A stretch of DNA of 64,000 bases, from positions 62,001 to 126,000 of the forward strand of contig CANGIF010000002.1 in assembly GCA_947453885.1 (NCBI GenBank), written 5' to 3'. Below, piece after piece: positions 27,920-37,246 of this stretch. The DNA comes from Flavobacteriaceae bacterium (lineage in GTDB: Bacteria; Bacteroidota; Bacteroidia; Flavobacteriales; Flavobacteriaceae). Both the position numbers and the translations under genes were made by a program. Below the pieces are notes generated by a model. That model was not told the DNA's origin and did no database searches. It saw nothing but the letters and a program-made list of their open reading frames with translations. Position 1 is the first letter of the stretch. Every line of letters starts with the position of its first letter.

Positions 27920-29533
27920 TTAAACATGAATTGATTTGGCTATATGCACATCAGCTTGTAAATGAGCTGCATTGGCCCTTCCGCTTGGATCTTGATTTTC
28001 TTGCCATTTTGGAATCCATTTTCTTACTGTTTGTGCAGCACTTACTTGTGGGTAAAACTTTTGAAAAATCATTCTATAATAGAAAGCTTCTTTTGTTGTT
28101 GGGGTATTGTATGGAAATAATTCCGAAGCTTTCTCAAATTGTTCATCTGATATTTGTTCGGAACAATAAGTAATTAAATTATCTATCCAAGTGTAGCCTA
28201 CTCCGTCTGAAAATTGCTCCTTTTGACGCCATAAAACTTCATCCGGCAAATAGGGTGTTTCAGGAGTGTCGAAAGCTTTTCTTAAAATGTACTTTTCAAC
28301 ACCATTATACGTTTTAGGTTGTTTTTCAGTAGCTTTAATTAACATTGAAACATTTAAAAAATCTTTATCTAAAAATGGAACTCTAGCTTCTAAACCATGA
28401 GCCATTGTTGACTTATCCGCTCTTAATAAATCAGCTGTAAATAATTTTTGAACTCGCTCAATTGTTTCTTTTTGAAAATCTTCAGTAGTGGGAGCGTTTC
28501 TAAAATATAAATATCCTCCAAAAATCTCATCAGCTCCTTCACCTGATAAAACAACTTTTACACCTAAATCAGTTATTGCTTTAGATAAAAAATACATTGG
28601 AGTACTGGCTCTAATTGATGTAACATCATAAGTTTCAAGATGCCAAATTAATCTTTCTAAAATTGAAATACCTTGTTCGATTGTAAAATGAATTTCATGA
28701 TGTTGAGTCCCTAAAAATAAAGCAACTTTACGAGCTGCAATTGCATCAGGAGCATTTTCATCTAATCCTATTGAAAATGAATGCAAAGTTTTTCCACTTT
28801 CTTTTAATAATCTTGCTGCAATTGATGATGTTAAAGATGAATCTAATCCTCCTGAAAGTAATACTCCTATTGGAACATCGCTCATTAAACGTTTTCTGGT
28901 AGCTTCTGTTAAAGAATTTCGAATTGAATCCAAAGATAATTCATTAATTGCATTATTAAAATCTTCATAATCTGGATTGTAATATTTTACAAAACCAGTA
29001 TTTGCGGTATAATAATGTCCTGGAGGAAAAGTTGAAAAAGTTTTACATTGATCTGCTATTGGTTTCATTTCCGATGCAAAATATATTCTACCTCTTTCGT
29101 CTAAACCATAATATAAGGGTTTAACGCCTAATGGGTCTCTCGCTGCTATAAAATCATCACCATTAATTACAACAAAAGCAAAATCTCCATCTAATTTATC
29201 TAAAAAATCATAACCAAACTCTTCGTATAAATGTACAATTACTTCAGAATCAGATTTAGTTTTAAAAGTATGATACTTTAATACTCCATTTCTTAATTCA
29301 TGATGGTTGTAAATTTCACCATTATGAACCATCCAAGCTGATTCTGTGCCATTTATTGGTTGTTTTCCAGAATGTAAATCTATTATTGACAATCTTTCAT
29401 GGCTCAATATATGACCATTCTCCGTTACATGAATATCACTTTCGTCTGGTCCTCTATGAGACATTCTCTTAGATAGTTGTTTAACTAATTCTTCATCTTT
29501 ACCTTTACCTATTATTGCTAAAATTCCACACAT
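27920..29533 (-). CDS. asnB: Asparagine synthase (glutamine-hydrolysing)
   Basis: AsnB makes asparagine from aspartate using ATP and glutamine. The 537-residue protein begins with MCGILAIIG, whose Cys2 is the glutaminase nucleophile. The N-terminal glutaminase domain contains RMSHRGPDES and NGEIYNH. The synthetase domain has the pyrophosphate loop VLLSGGLDSSL (about residues 226-236) and LSGEGADEIFGGYLYF. The length is close to that of E. coli AsnB. It has its own terminator, and a possible -7 element (TATTTTTG, 29664 to 29657) lies well upstream. Confidence 0.95.
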   Translation of the reverse strand: MCGILAIIGKGKDEELVKQLSKRMSHRGPDESDIHVTENGHILSHERLSIIDLHSGKQPINGTESAWMVHNGEIYNHHELRNGVLKYHTFKTKSDSEVIVHLYEEFGYDFLDKLDGDFAFVVINGDDFIAARDPLGVKPLYYGLDERGRIYFASEMKPIADQCKTFSTFPPGHYYTANTGFVKYYNPDYEDFNNAINELSLDSIRNSLTEATRKRLMSDVPIGVLLSGGLDSSLTSSIAARLLKESGKTLHSFSIGLDENAPDAIAARKVALFLGTQHHEIHFTIEQGISILERLIWHLETYDVTSIRASTPMYFLSKAITDLGVKVVLSGEGADEIFGGYLYFRNAPTTEDFQKETIERVQKLFTADLLRADKSTMAHGLEARVPFLDKDFLNVSMLIKATEKQPKTYNGVEKYILRKAFDTPETPYLPDEVLWRQKEQFSDGVGYTWIDNLITYCSEQISDEQFEKASELFPYNTPTTKEAFYYRMIFQKFYPQVSAAQTVRKWIPKWQENQDPSGRANAAHLQADVHIAKSIHV

Positions 29534-29727
29534 ATTCTATTTCTTTTCTTTATAAATTATCTAGCTGTCAAATAATATTTTTTATTATTTGAGCAAATTT
29601 GAAGTATTTATATTAATTATTAAATCTAAAATTGATTTTTAATTACATAATATAATCAAAAATAGATTTATTGTATTTTTATGAAAGATTAAAATATAAA
29701 ATTGAAATAAAACTTTAAAACTGTAAT

Positions 29728-30177
29728 TTAAACTACACTTTGAATAATGTACTTCGTTTTATTTAATTCAAAAGAATAGCCAACAGAGTTTCCCATAAGT
29801 TTACTTCCTAAAGGAGATTGTGGTGAAATAGCAAATATTGTTTTACTATTTATAGAAATTTTAGGTAATGCTGTACTCATGTAAAGTAGAATTCCATTTG
29901 TTTCAATTAAACTTCCTAAAGTAATTGTATTATGTTGATTTAAAGGATTAATCTTAATCAGAATACCGTATTGAGTTCTATATTCTGTTACTTTAAAGTT
30001 TAATTTTTCTTGTTCAATATGCATCATTGAAAGCGCTGTTTCATGTTTATCGCCAGCAGAACCCTTTGCATCATTTTGAGAATCGATCGAAAGATTAATG
30101 ATCATGTCTTGAAAAACATCAATTCGGTCTTGAATTATTTCAAGTAAACGTTTATGAATTTGTTCTTTAATTGTCAT
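29728..30177 (-). CDS. GreA/GreB-like transcription factor
   Basis: A 149-residue protein from the ATG I prefer. The track's TTG start four codons earlier overlaps the upstream gene. The first ~70 residues form a helical hairpin with acidic residues, like the Gre coiled coil that enters the RNA polymerase secondary channel. The remainder is a beta-rich C-terminal domain of the FKBP-like Gre type, with TIFAISPQSPLGSKLMG matching the conserved Gre C-terminal motif. Related Flavobacteriia proteins are often mislabelled 3-oxoacyl-ACP synthase, which is not supported here. It follows the barrel gene within 8 bp and should be co-expressed with it. Confidence 0.7.
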   Translation of the reverse strand: MTIKEQIHKRLLEIIQDRIDVFQDMIINLSIDSQNDAKGSAGDKHETALSMMHIEQEKLNFKVTEYRTQYGILIKINPLNQHNTITLGSLIETNGILLYMSTALPKISINSKTIFAISPQSPLGSKLMGNSVGYSFELNKTKYIIQSVV

Positions 30178-30185
30178 TTTAAATG

Positions 30186-31940
30186 TCAAAAATCAAATTT
30201 ATAACTAGCTCCTATTAAAATTTGAAATCCTTGAACAGGATAATTCAACCATTTTTGATACGCTTGATTTGCAATATTATTTGCCTTAAAAAAAGCAGTA
30301 AAACGCTCATTGTATTTGTAGCCTAGATGGGCATTTACATCAAAATAATTTGGTACTGTTTTGCTATAATCTGAAACAGCAGTTAAAGATCCCAAGTCAT
30401 TAACCTGTTGATCACTTCTAGCTCCAATAAAAAATAAATTTGTTCCAGCATACCAGTTCTTGGTAATGTTGGCTTCCAATTTAGCTTCGAATTTAACAGA
30501 AGGTAAATTCCATGCTTTTTCTTGATTTGTAGTTTTGTAATTACTAAAACTACCGTTAATTGCAAAACTTATGTCTTTTGAAAATTCTGCTTTTAATTCG
30601 CAAAATAAATTAACTGTTTTTACATTATCATAAACAATGGTATAAGAATTTCCAAACGCATAACCATCTATATTTGTATTTAGAAAGGAATAGTCGTTAC
30701 TTTTAAACAAAGCTTTGTTACGTTCATTTAATAGTGACGCTTTTACATTATAACTTATATAATTCGCTAGTTTCCCTTTTAATCCAGCATAAAAATCAAA
30801 TTGTATATCAGTTGGTGTTATTCCAATAGTTGGTGATATAAATGGGTTTGAATTTGTAAAATTTCTATATGAATTTTGCTCTAAATTACCTTCCAATCCT
30901 GCATAAAAAATCATTAAATCACCAACAACTTTATATGTTGTTACAATTTTAGGATACACATAAAAATTATTTTTATTTGCTTCATTGTTTGCGCTATAAA
31001 AAAAAGACATGCCCAAATTCATGGTCCAATCATTTTTAATTAAAGAATAATTAGGATTTAATCCAAGATTTACAAAACTGTATTTCATTGAATATAAATT
31101 TGTTTCATAATAATCTTTATTAAAACCTCCACCAACATAATCAATAATTAAATTGGTTCTAAATTTATAATCTAAAACATCTAAAGTAAAATTTGGTTTT
31201 ATAAAAAATTGATTTTCTATTGAACCGAATCGATCCCAAAATCTATTATAGTTTAAAGCCATGTCGTTAAAAATTCCTTCATTTACAGCTATTTTACCTC
31301 CTAAATAAAAATTCAAATACTTTTGTTTTGGGTTAATAACTGACAAATCTGTTGGATAATTAACTATTTCATATTCTGAAGGTAAACCATACCAATTGTA
31401 CATTTGTTTTTGAAATCCAATATTTAAAGTATAATTCAAATCTTTTTGTTGATTTTCATAAAGTGCATCAATTGATGTAGTACTAAAATTAGAGGCTAAA
31501 TTGGTTCCTTTAACATTATTTAGAGAAGATAAATGTCTAAACATCCCTCCAATAGATTCGCTTGTACTTAATTTTGTATTAGCAAAAAGTGCTGCATCTA
31601 TAGTTGCAAAATTTCCAAAACCTAAAGTTGCAAAATTTTGAAAAAGTTTTTGCTTGGGTTCTTTTTCAATTTCAGATGCTTTTCCTTTATTAGGTGAAAA
31701 AGTTGAAGCCACTGGAAATGAAAAAATGGTGTATTGAATTGCCTCTTTCTTAGTAGTTTCTTCATCGTCCAAAATAGGTGTCTCTTTAACCTTAAAAGCA
31801 TCTGAAACGGATGGAGTATATGTTTTTACAACATTTACAACTTCAGTTCCAATGTTTTCGTCTTTTTTTTGTGCTGTAGTATTGTGCGTTTTTACAAAAA
31901 ATACCGCAATAATAGCTATATATTGAATTCTAATTTTCAT
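30186..31940 (-). CDS. TonB-dependent-receptor-like outer-membrane barrel without clear plug
   Basis: A 584-residue exported protein. A signal peptide covers residues 1-23 (YIAIIAVFFVKTHNTTAQ). A short periplasmic stretch (NIGTEVVNVVKTYTPSVSDAFKVKETP) follows, then many alternating aromatic strands ending in FQILIGASYKFDF, whose C-terminal Phe is typical of barrels. No plug domain of about 120 residues is present before the barrel, so it is shorter than a true TonB receptor. The segment VVNVVKTYTPSVSDAFKVK recalls the TonB-box region of related Bacteroidetes proteins. It lies 40 bp downstream of the TPR gene and directly upstream of the Gre-like gene. Confidence 0.75.
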   Translation of the reverse strand: MKIRIQYIAIIAVFFVKTHNTTAQKKDENIGTEVVNVVKTYTPSVSDAFKVKETPILDDEETTKKEAIQYTIFSFPVASTFSPNKGKASEIEKEPKQKLFQNFATLGFGNFATIDAALFANTKLSTSESIGGMFRHLSSLNNVKGTNLASNFSTTSIDALYENQQKDLNYTLNIGFQKQMYNWYGLPSEYEIVNYPTDLSVINPKQKYLNFYLGGKIAVNEGIFNDMALNYNRFWDRFGSIENQFFIKPNFTLDVLDYKFRTNLIIDYVGGGFNKDYYETNLYSMKYSFVNLGLNPNYSLIKNDWTMNLGMSFFYSANNEANKNNFYVYPKIVTTYKVVGDLMIFYAGLEGNLEQNSYRNFTNSNPFISPTIGITPTDIQFDFYAGLKGKLANYISYNVKASLLNERNKALFKSNDYSFLNTNIDGYAFGNSYTIVYDNVKTVNLFCELKAEFSKDISFAINGSFSNYKTTNQEKAWNLPSVKFEAKLEANITKNWYAGTNLFFIGARSDQQVNDLGSLTAVSDYSKTVPNYFDVNAHLGYKYNERFTAFFKANNIANQAYQKWLNYPVQGFQILIGASYKFDF

Positions 31941-31980
31941 AATTGTTTATTTTACTTTCAGCTAAATATAATTCAAAACC

Positions 31981-34900
31981 TTACTTAATAATTGATGCAT
32001 TTTTTTTAGCTTCTTGTTCTTTTATAGTTGCTAATTCACTTTGTGCTTCTTCAACAACATTACTAAATTCTTTAAAATTTTCTATAATTGCATTTAATAT
32101 ATAGGTTGCTTGAAAACTGTCTTTTAAACTAAAAAAGTTTTTGGCCATAACAAGTAAACTTTTAGCTCCGTAATATTTATAACCAGAAAAATCTTTAGAA
32201 ATAATTTGTATTACTTTATTAGATGCTTCAAACTTTCCATCTTTATTTTTGAAATACGCATCATAATAAAGTGCTTCTGCTTCAAGTTCTCCTTTTGCAA
32301 TTAAAAGTAATTTAGCATAAGCTACTCTTGCTTTAGGTTCGTCATTATTTGAAATAGCTGCTCTTGCAATCATAATTTGTGCATCTGATTTTACATTTGT
32401 TTCTGATTTAGGATTTGATAAAACTTTTTCCGCATAAATAACAGCATTTGTATAGTCTTTTTCTTCAAAACTTGCTTTCATTAAATTTGCTTGTGCATAT
32501 AATACATTTTGAGGAAAATCCGCTTCGGTTTCTAATCTTTTTAAAACAGGAATGGCATTTTTAAACGCGCCAACTTTTAAATGTATTTGAGCTAATCTAA
32601 CTAAGGATTGTTCTGTATATTCGCTTCTTGGTTTTGACAAAACCATTTCATAAAGTGGAATTGCATTGTTCTCTAACTCTTCGGAAAAGTATAATTGTGC
32701 CAAATAAAAACTAACTTTCAATGCGTGAATTCCATTTGGAAATTTGGCCAAATAATTAGTAAAACCTGAAATAGATGCTTTAGTATTACTTTGAAGATAA
32801 AATTTTTCAGCAGATTTAAAAGTATCGTTATCCAATTCACTGTCTGAAACTTCAATGAAATTTAGCGTTTTAACCCATGTTCCATATTCGTCAACTTTTC
32901 CGTTATCTACATATATCAATCGAGCTGATGCAACTGCTTCTATAGCTTCAGGTGTATTGGGATAATCAGCAGCAACTTTTTTAAATTTTAAAATAGCTAA
33001 ATCATCATTGTCTGAATTGTAATAAATCAAACCTTGTTTCAATATTGCTTTTGCATTATAAGTTCCATTTGGAGTTTCCAATAATAATTGATCATAAGTT
33101 TTTAATGCTAATTCTGATTTTTTTTCAGTTACTAACGTGTTTGCTAATTCAAACAAAACATCATCTTTATATTTTGACTTTGGAAAATCCTTTAAAAATT
33201 TATTAAAATCTTCAATTTTTTTGTCATTTCTGTTTACAAATCCATAGCTAATTGCTTTTTGAAATGCTGCGTAATCTGCATCAATACTTTTTAATTCAAT
33301 TGCTTTGTTGTAGGCCTCCATAGCAGGCCAGTACTTTAAAGTTACAAAACGACAATCTCCTAATCTTAAATAACTGTCAGATAAACGTATTTTATCGTCT
33401 TTTACTGTTTCTATTTCGGTTTGAAAATAAGGTATGGCTAATTCATACTCTTTTTGTTTAAAATAACAATAACCTATATTGTAATTGCTATTTTTATATT
33501 CCAATGTTTTCTTTGATTCAGTGCTGTTTTGAAACTGCTTAAAACTTAGCAATGCTTCGCTAAAATTATCCAATACGTATTCAGTTTCACCTTTCCAAAA
33601 AGTTGCTCTTGTAACAAATAAACTGCTTCTAGGTTCAGAAATTGATTTCTTAAACATTGTTAAAGCTTCTTGATAGTTTCCATCTGTAAATAGTTGCAAA
33701 CCTCTATAAAATGTCACTTTTTGAAACGCAGGTTTGTTTTCGGGTAAGTTGTTCTTTTCTAGTAAAACTAAGGCACCCTTATAATTTTTAGAGGTTATAT
33801 ATGAATTAATTAATAAAGTTTCTAGTTCATCATTATTTGAATTTTTAGGGTATTTTTCTATAAAATTATTCAAAACATCAGGAATTGATTGGTAAGGATT
33901 TCCAATTTCATAACTTAATTTAGCATAATTTAAAAAAGCATCTTCTTGAATTTTAACATCAAAATTCATCTCTGAAGCATTTTTAAAAGCATTTAAAGCT
34001 TGTTGTTTTTTATCCGTTTTTAAATAGCACTCCGCTAAATGATAATAACCATTTTGAGCTACTTCATCTTTACCATTTATAATTGAATTGAATTGTGAAA
34101 TAGCGTTTTCAAAATCGTTTTGTTTGTAAAAAGTGTAACCCAATTGATAAAAATCAGTATTTGTCCATTTTCCATTTTTTCCTTTATATTCTTTTAAAAA
34201 TGGAAGTGCTTTTTCAAATTGATTTAAATTAAAATAACTTTCTCCTATAATTTTGTTTAATTCTGATTTTTCAATTAAGCTTGATTTTGGCATCGCAACT
34301 GTACCTAATTCTATTGCTTTACGGAATTCACCTGATTTAAAACTCATATCAGCCTGAAAATAGGATAATTTTTCTTTGTATTTATCATCGTTAACAACTT
34401 GATTAAACTGATTATTAGCTTCTTTAAAATCGTCAACTTCGTATGCCATAAAACCTAAATAGTATTTTGCTTGATTACCATATACAGACGAATTAATTAC
34501 TTTGCTAAAAAAAACGGTTGCATTCTTAAAATTTTTGGTTGCAAAAAAACAATATCCTTTATGAAAATTATATTTTTCTAATTCCTCTTTTGACCAATTT
34601 AGTTCATCTGCTTTATCTAACCAAACCAAAGCTTGATCATAGTTTCCTTGATTAAATTTAATCAAAGCAATATCAATATAGGCTTGATTAAGTTTTGGAG
34701 ATGTAGGGAAATCTTTTATGAAATTCTCAATTAAAAATACAGCATTTGCCTGATCTAATTGTAAAGCACAATTTGAAACATAATATGCACAATCTGAAAG
34801 TAAATCGTTATCAGTAGTTGTATTTTTAATTTTTTCAAATAAAAGCTGAGCAGATTGAAATTGTTTGTTTTTAAAAAGTACCAAAGCTTGATTATAATCG

Positions 34901-34995
34901 ACAAGATTATTTGAATAAATAGCAGTTTTTTGAGCACTTATTATACTCGTTAATAACAAAAAAGAAACCCAAATTAACTTATTATAATTTCGCAT
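31981..34995 (-). CDS. Large tetratricopeptide-repeat periplasmic protein
   Basis: A 1004-residue protein from the inner ATG (MRNYNKLIWVSFLLLTSIISAQ), which gives a clean signal peptide and fits the upstream -7 element. The rest is almost entirely TPR-like helix pairs, with repeated patterns such as NYDQALVWLDKADEL, YFNLNQFEKALPFL and YELAIPYFQTEIETV. There are many repeats of about 34-37 residues. It should form a long periplasmic solenoid that scaffolds other proteins. The adjacent barrel gene is the likely partner, an arrangement I recall in other Bacteroidetes. Confidence 0.82.
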   Translation of the reverse strand: MRNYNKLIWVSFLLLTSIISAQKTAIYSNNLVDYNQALVLFKNKQFQSAQLLFEKIKNTTTDNDLLSDCAYYVSNCALQLDQANAVFLIENFIKDFPTSPKLNQAYIDIALIKFNQGNYDQALVWLDKADELNWSKEELEKYNFHKGYCFFATKNFKNATVFFSKVINSSVYGNQAKYYLGFMAYEVDDFKEANNQFNQVVNDDKYKEKLSYFQADMSFKSGEFRKAIELGTVAMPKSSLIEKSELNKIIGESYFNLNQFEKALPFLKEYKGKNGKWTNTDFYQLGYTFYKQNDFENAISQFNSIINGKDEVAQNGYYHLAECYLKTDKKQQALNAFKNASEMNFDVKIQEDAFLNYAKLSYEIGNPYQSIPDVLNNFIEKYPKNSNNDELETLLINSYITSKNYKGALVLLEKNNLPENKPAFQKVTFYRGLQLFTDGNYQEALTMFKKSISEPRSSLFVTRATFWKGETEYVLDNFSEALLSFKQFQNSTESKKTLEYKNSNYNIGYCYFKQKEYELAIPYFQTEIETVKDDKIRLSDSYLRLGDCRFVTLKYWPAMEAYNKAIELKSIDADYAAFQKAISYGFVNRNDKKIEDFNKFLKDFPKSKYKDDVLFELANTLVTEKKSELALKTYDQLLLETPNGTYNAKAILKQGLIYYNSDNDDLAILKFKKVAADYPNTPEAIEAVASARLIYVDNGKVDEYGTWVKTLNFIEVSDSELDNDTFKSAEKFYLQSNTKASISGFTNYLAKFPNGIHALKVSFYLAQLYFSEELENNAIPLYEMVLSKPRSEYTEQSLVRLAQIHLKVGAFKNAIPVLKRLETEADFPQNVLYAQANLMKASFEEKDYTNAVIYAEKVLSNPKSETNVKSDAQIMIARAAISNNDEPKARVAYAKLLLIAKGELEAEALYYDAYFKNKDGKFEASNKVIQIISKDFSGYKYYGAKSLLVMAKNFFSLKDSFQATYILNAIIENFKEFSNVVEEAQSELATIKEQEAKKNASIIK

Positions 34996-35019
34996 AATAT
35001 CATTTTTAGTAATCAATTT

Positions 35020-35027
35020 CAAAAGTA
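35020..35027 (-). promoter_or_regulatory. -7 element of the TPR/barrel/Gre operon
   Basis: TACTTTTG on the minus strand fits TAnnTTTG and lies 24 bases before the preferred ATG at 34995. It overlaps the longer start in the ORF track, which argues for the inner start. No TTG is seen at the -33 position. Confidence 0.45.
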
Positions 35028-35272
35028 CTATAGTTATTTTACTAACGTGAATATATTGTGATTTATTGTAAACATTTTTTTAAACAAAATATAAATGACT
35101 GAAGTTACTTAAATAAAACCATTAGACTTTAAAAATTCAAAACCTCAGTTTTTGTAATCTATCTATCGTTTATTTTAAACTTTTAAAATAATTTGTTGAT
35201 AATTTATAAATATTAAAATTTAACACTAATTATAAAACTCATTTTTAACATGTTAAGTCTTAAGCAATGTTG

Positions 35273-35306
35273 TTGACAAAAAACAATAATAAAAGAATTA
35301 TATTTG
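35273..35306 (+). promoter_or_regulatory. Possible promoter of the orphan ORF
   Basis: TTG (35273-35275) is followed after 23 bases by TATATTTG (35299-35306). The spacing is longer than ideal. It would leave a leader of about 100 bases before 35413. Confidence 0.35.
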
Positions 35307-35412
35307 TTATATTTTTAATAGATTTGAAAAATTATAAAATTAATTAATATTCAATATTTATTGAAGAATTACTTTTTGAAAAATCTATTGAAATTTTAAG
35401 AAAAAAAACTGA

Positions 35413-36084
35413 ATGAAACGTCATTTACATAAATATTATAAAAAATTTAAAAAACTTTTTAATTTTAATAATGAGTATGCAAGAATGCTTTATTATCAAT
35501 CATTCTATTACAAATCTTTTTATTATCAATCTCCCAGGCATAAAAAGCACACAATAGATACTTATCTTAAATTACATCAAGAATGTACTAATTCAAACTT
35601 CATTACTACTGATTTGAAGATAGCTTTTTCAGATGATTTACCTTTTGGAAGTTCCATTCGACAAGCAAAAAAAATAATTGGAACGCCAAATTTTAAAAGT
35701 GAAGATGAAGATATAAATCTTGAAATTTTATATTACAGATTATTGATTGGCTCTCATAAAGTAAAATGTCAACTTTTTTTTTATGAAAATGAACTTTTTT
35801 TGTATAGTTATACATTTTCTCATATAAAAAACATGAACAACAATGAGGTATTGGAAACTATTAAAGCAAAATATTTGAATGAAAATCAAAAATATTCAAA
35901 GGAAATAATTAAGGACAATTATAACAATTGTTTACATTTTGAGGATGAAGTGGCTTTAACTTTAAGCTATACATCTTTATCAAGTAAGTTTTACAACAAA
36001 ATTCTTGAAAATGACATTGAAATTCAAAAAATGAAAAATGAAGAAAGAAATAAAAATTCAAAAACATTATTCAAAAGAATATAA
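35413..36084 (+). CDS. Orphan protein of unknown function
   Basis: A 223-residue soluble protein with no signal peptide or membrane helix. The N-terminus is very basic and aromatic (KRHLHKYYKKFKKLF, then repeated YYQS/YYKS motifs). The middle has DLPFGSSIRQAKKIIGTPNFKSE, which suggests a small alpha/beta domain. The C-terminus is lysine- and glutamate-rich and probably helical. I do not recognise a family. It is alone on the plus strand between two leftward units. The DLPFGSSIRQAKKIIGTP pattern recalls SmpA/BamE-like strand-helix units, but that is only a hint. Confidence 0.6.
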   Translation: MKRHLHKYYKKFKKLFNFNNEYARMLYYQSFYYKSFYYQSPRHKKHTIDTYLKLHQECTNSNFITTDLKIAFSDDLPFGSSIRQAKKIIGTPNFKSEDEDINLEILYYRLLIGSHKVKCQLFFYENELFLYSYTFSHIKNMNNNEVLETIKAKYLNENQKYSKEIIKDNYNNCLHFEDEVALTLSYTSLSSKFYNKILENDIEIQKMKNEERNKNSKTLFKRI

Positions 36085-36123
36085 AAAACATTGTTTTTAT
36101 TAAACATTTTTTATTAAAATTGT

Positions 36124-37164
36124 TTATTTAATAAACTCTATTTTTTGTGCTTCTTCTTCATTTAAGCTGTCAAAAAAACCTTGTTCGTTCATCCAATCAT
36201 CGCTAAAAACTTTACTCATATAACGTGATCCGTGATCCGGAAATATAGCAATAACATTACTATTTTCGTTAAATTCTCCTTCCTGTGCGTATTGTTTAAT
36301 AGCTTGAAGAACTGCTCCTGAAGTATAACCAACAAATAAACCTTCTTTTTTAGCTATTTCTCTCGTTGTGTGAGCACTTTCTTCGTCTGATACTTTCATA
36401 AATTTATCTATAACATCAAAATCAGTAGCAGTTGGAATCAAATTTTTTCCTAAACCTTCAATTCTGTAGGGATAAATTTCTTTAAGATCAAATTCTTTGG
36501 TTTCGTGGTATTTTTTTAAAACAGATCCAAAAGCATCTACTCCTAAAACTCTTATCGCAGGATTTTTTTCTTTTAAATATTTAGCAGTTCCAGAAATAGT
36601 ACCGCCTGTTCCACTGCAAGCAATTAAATGAGTAATTTTTCCATTAGTTTGCTCCCAAATTTCAGGTCCTGTCGTTTTATAATGGGCATCAATATTTAAT
36701 TGGTTAAAATATTGGTTTATATAAACTGAGCCTTTGGTTTCGTTATGTAATCGCTTTGCAACGTTATAATAGGAACGCTCATCGTCAGCAGCAACATGAG
36801 CAGGACAAACATAAACCTTTGCTCCTAAACTACGCAACATATCTATTTTATCCTTAGATGATTTAGAAGTTACAGCCAAAACACAACTGTATCCTTTAAT
36901 TATACTAACCATCGCTAAACTAAAACCAGTATTACCAGATGTAGTTTCAATAATTGTATCTCCAGGTTTTAATATCCCTCTCTTTTCAGCTTCTTCAATA
37001 ATAAATAAAGCAATTCTATCTTTTGTAGAATGTCCAGGATTAAAAGCTTCTACTTTTGCATAGAAATTACCTTTTAAATTTTGGGTAACTTTATTTAGTT
37101 TAATAAGTGGAGTGTTACCTATTAATTCCAATACATTATTGTAAGCATTTATTTGTTCTTTCAT
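36124..37164 (-). CDS. PLP-dependent cysteine synthase family protein
   Basis: A 346-residue fold-type II PLP enzyme. The Schiff-base lysine is in [12 protein letters not shown] (about residue 48). The substrate loop is [11 protein letters not shown], and the phosphate-binding loop is [14 protein letters not shown]. These fit cysteine synthase (O-acetylserine sulfhydrylase) and cystathionine beta-synthase relatives. No CBS domain follows the catalytic part. Which of the two reactions it performs cannot be decided from sequence alone. A -7-like TAAATTTG (37228 to 37221) lies about 57 bases upstream of the ATG. Confidence 0.88.
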   Translation of the reverse strand: MKEQINAYNNVLELIGNTPLIKLNKVTQNLKGNFYAKVEAFNPGHSTKDRIALFIIEEAEKRGILKPGDTIIETTSGNTGFSLAMVSIIKGYSCVLAVTSKSSKDKIDMLRSLGAKVYVCPAHVAADDERSYYNVAKRLHNETKGSVYINQYFNQLNIDAHYKTTGPEIWEQTNGKITHLIACSGTGGTISGTAKYLKEKNPAIRVLGVDAFGSVLKKYHETKEFDLKEIYPYRIEGLGKNLIPTATDFDVIDKFMKVSDEESAHTTREIAKKEGLFVGYTSGAVLQAIKQYAQEGEFNENSNVIAIFPDHGSRYMSKVFSDDWMNEQGFFDSLNEEEAQKIEFIK

Positions 37165-37246
37165 AAAAGTAAAGTCAAGGCAAATGGTTAAAATTGAAAT
37201 GATGCAATTCTTAGCCGTTGCAAATTTAATAAAAAAAAAATTTAAT

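Larger units (their letters stand above)
34996..35412. other. AT-rich intergenic region between divergent TPR and orphan genes
   Basis: About 417 bp with no ORF or RNA gene that I can see. It holds the -7 element of the TPR operon (35020-35027), a possible promoter of the orphan gene (35273-35306), and otherwise long A/T runs. Confidence 0.6.
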
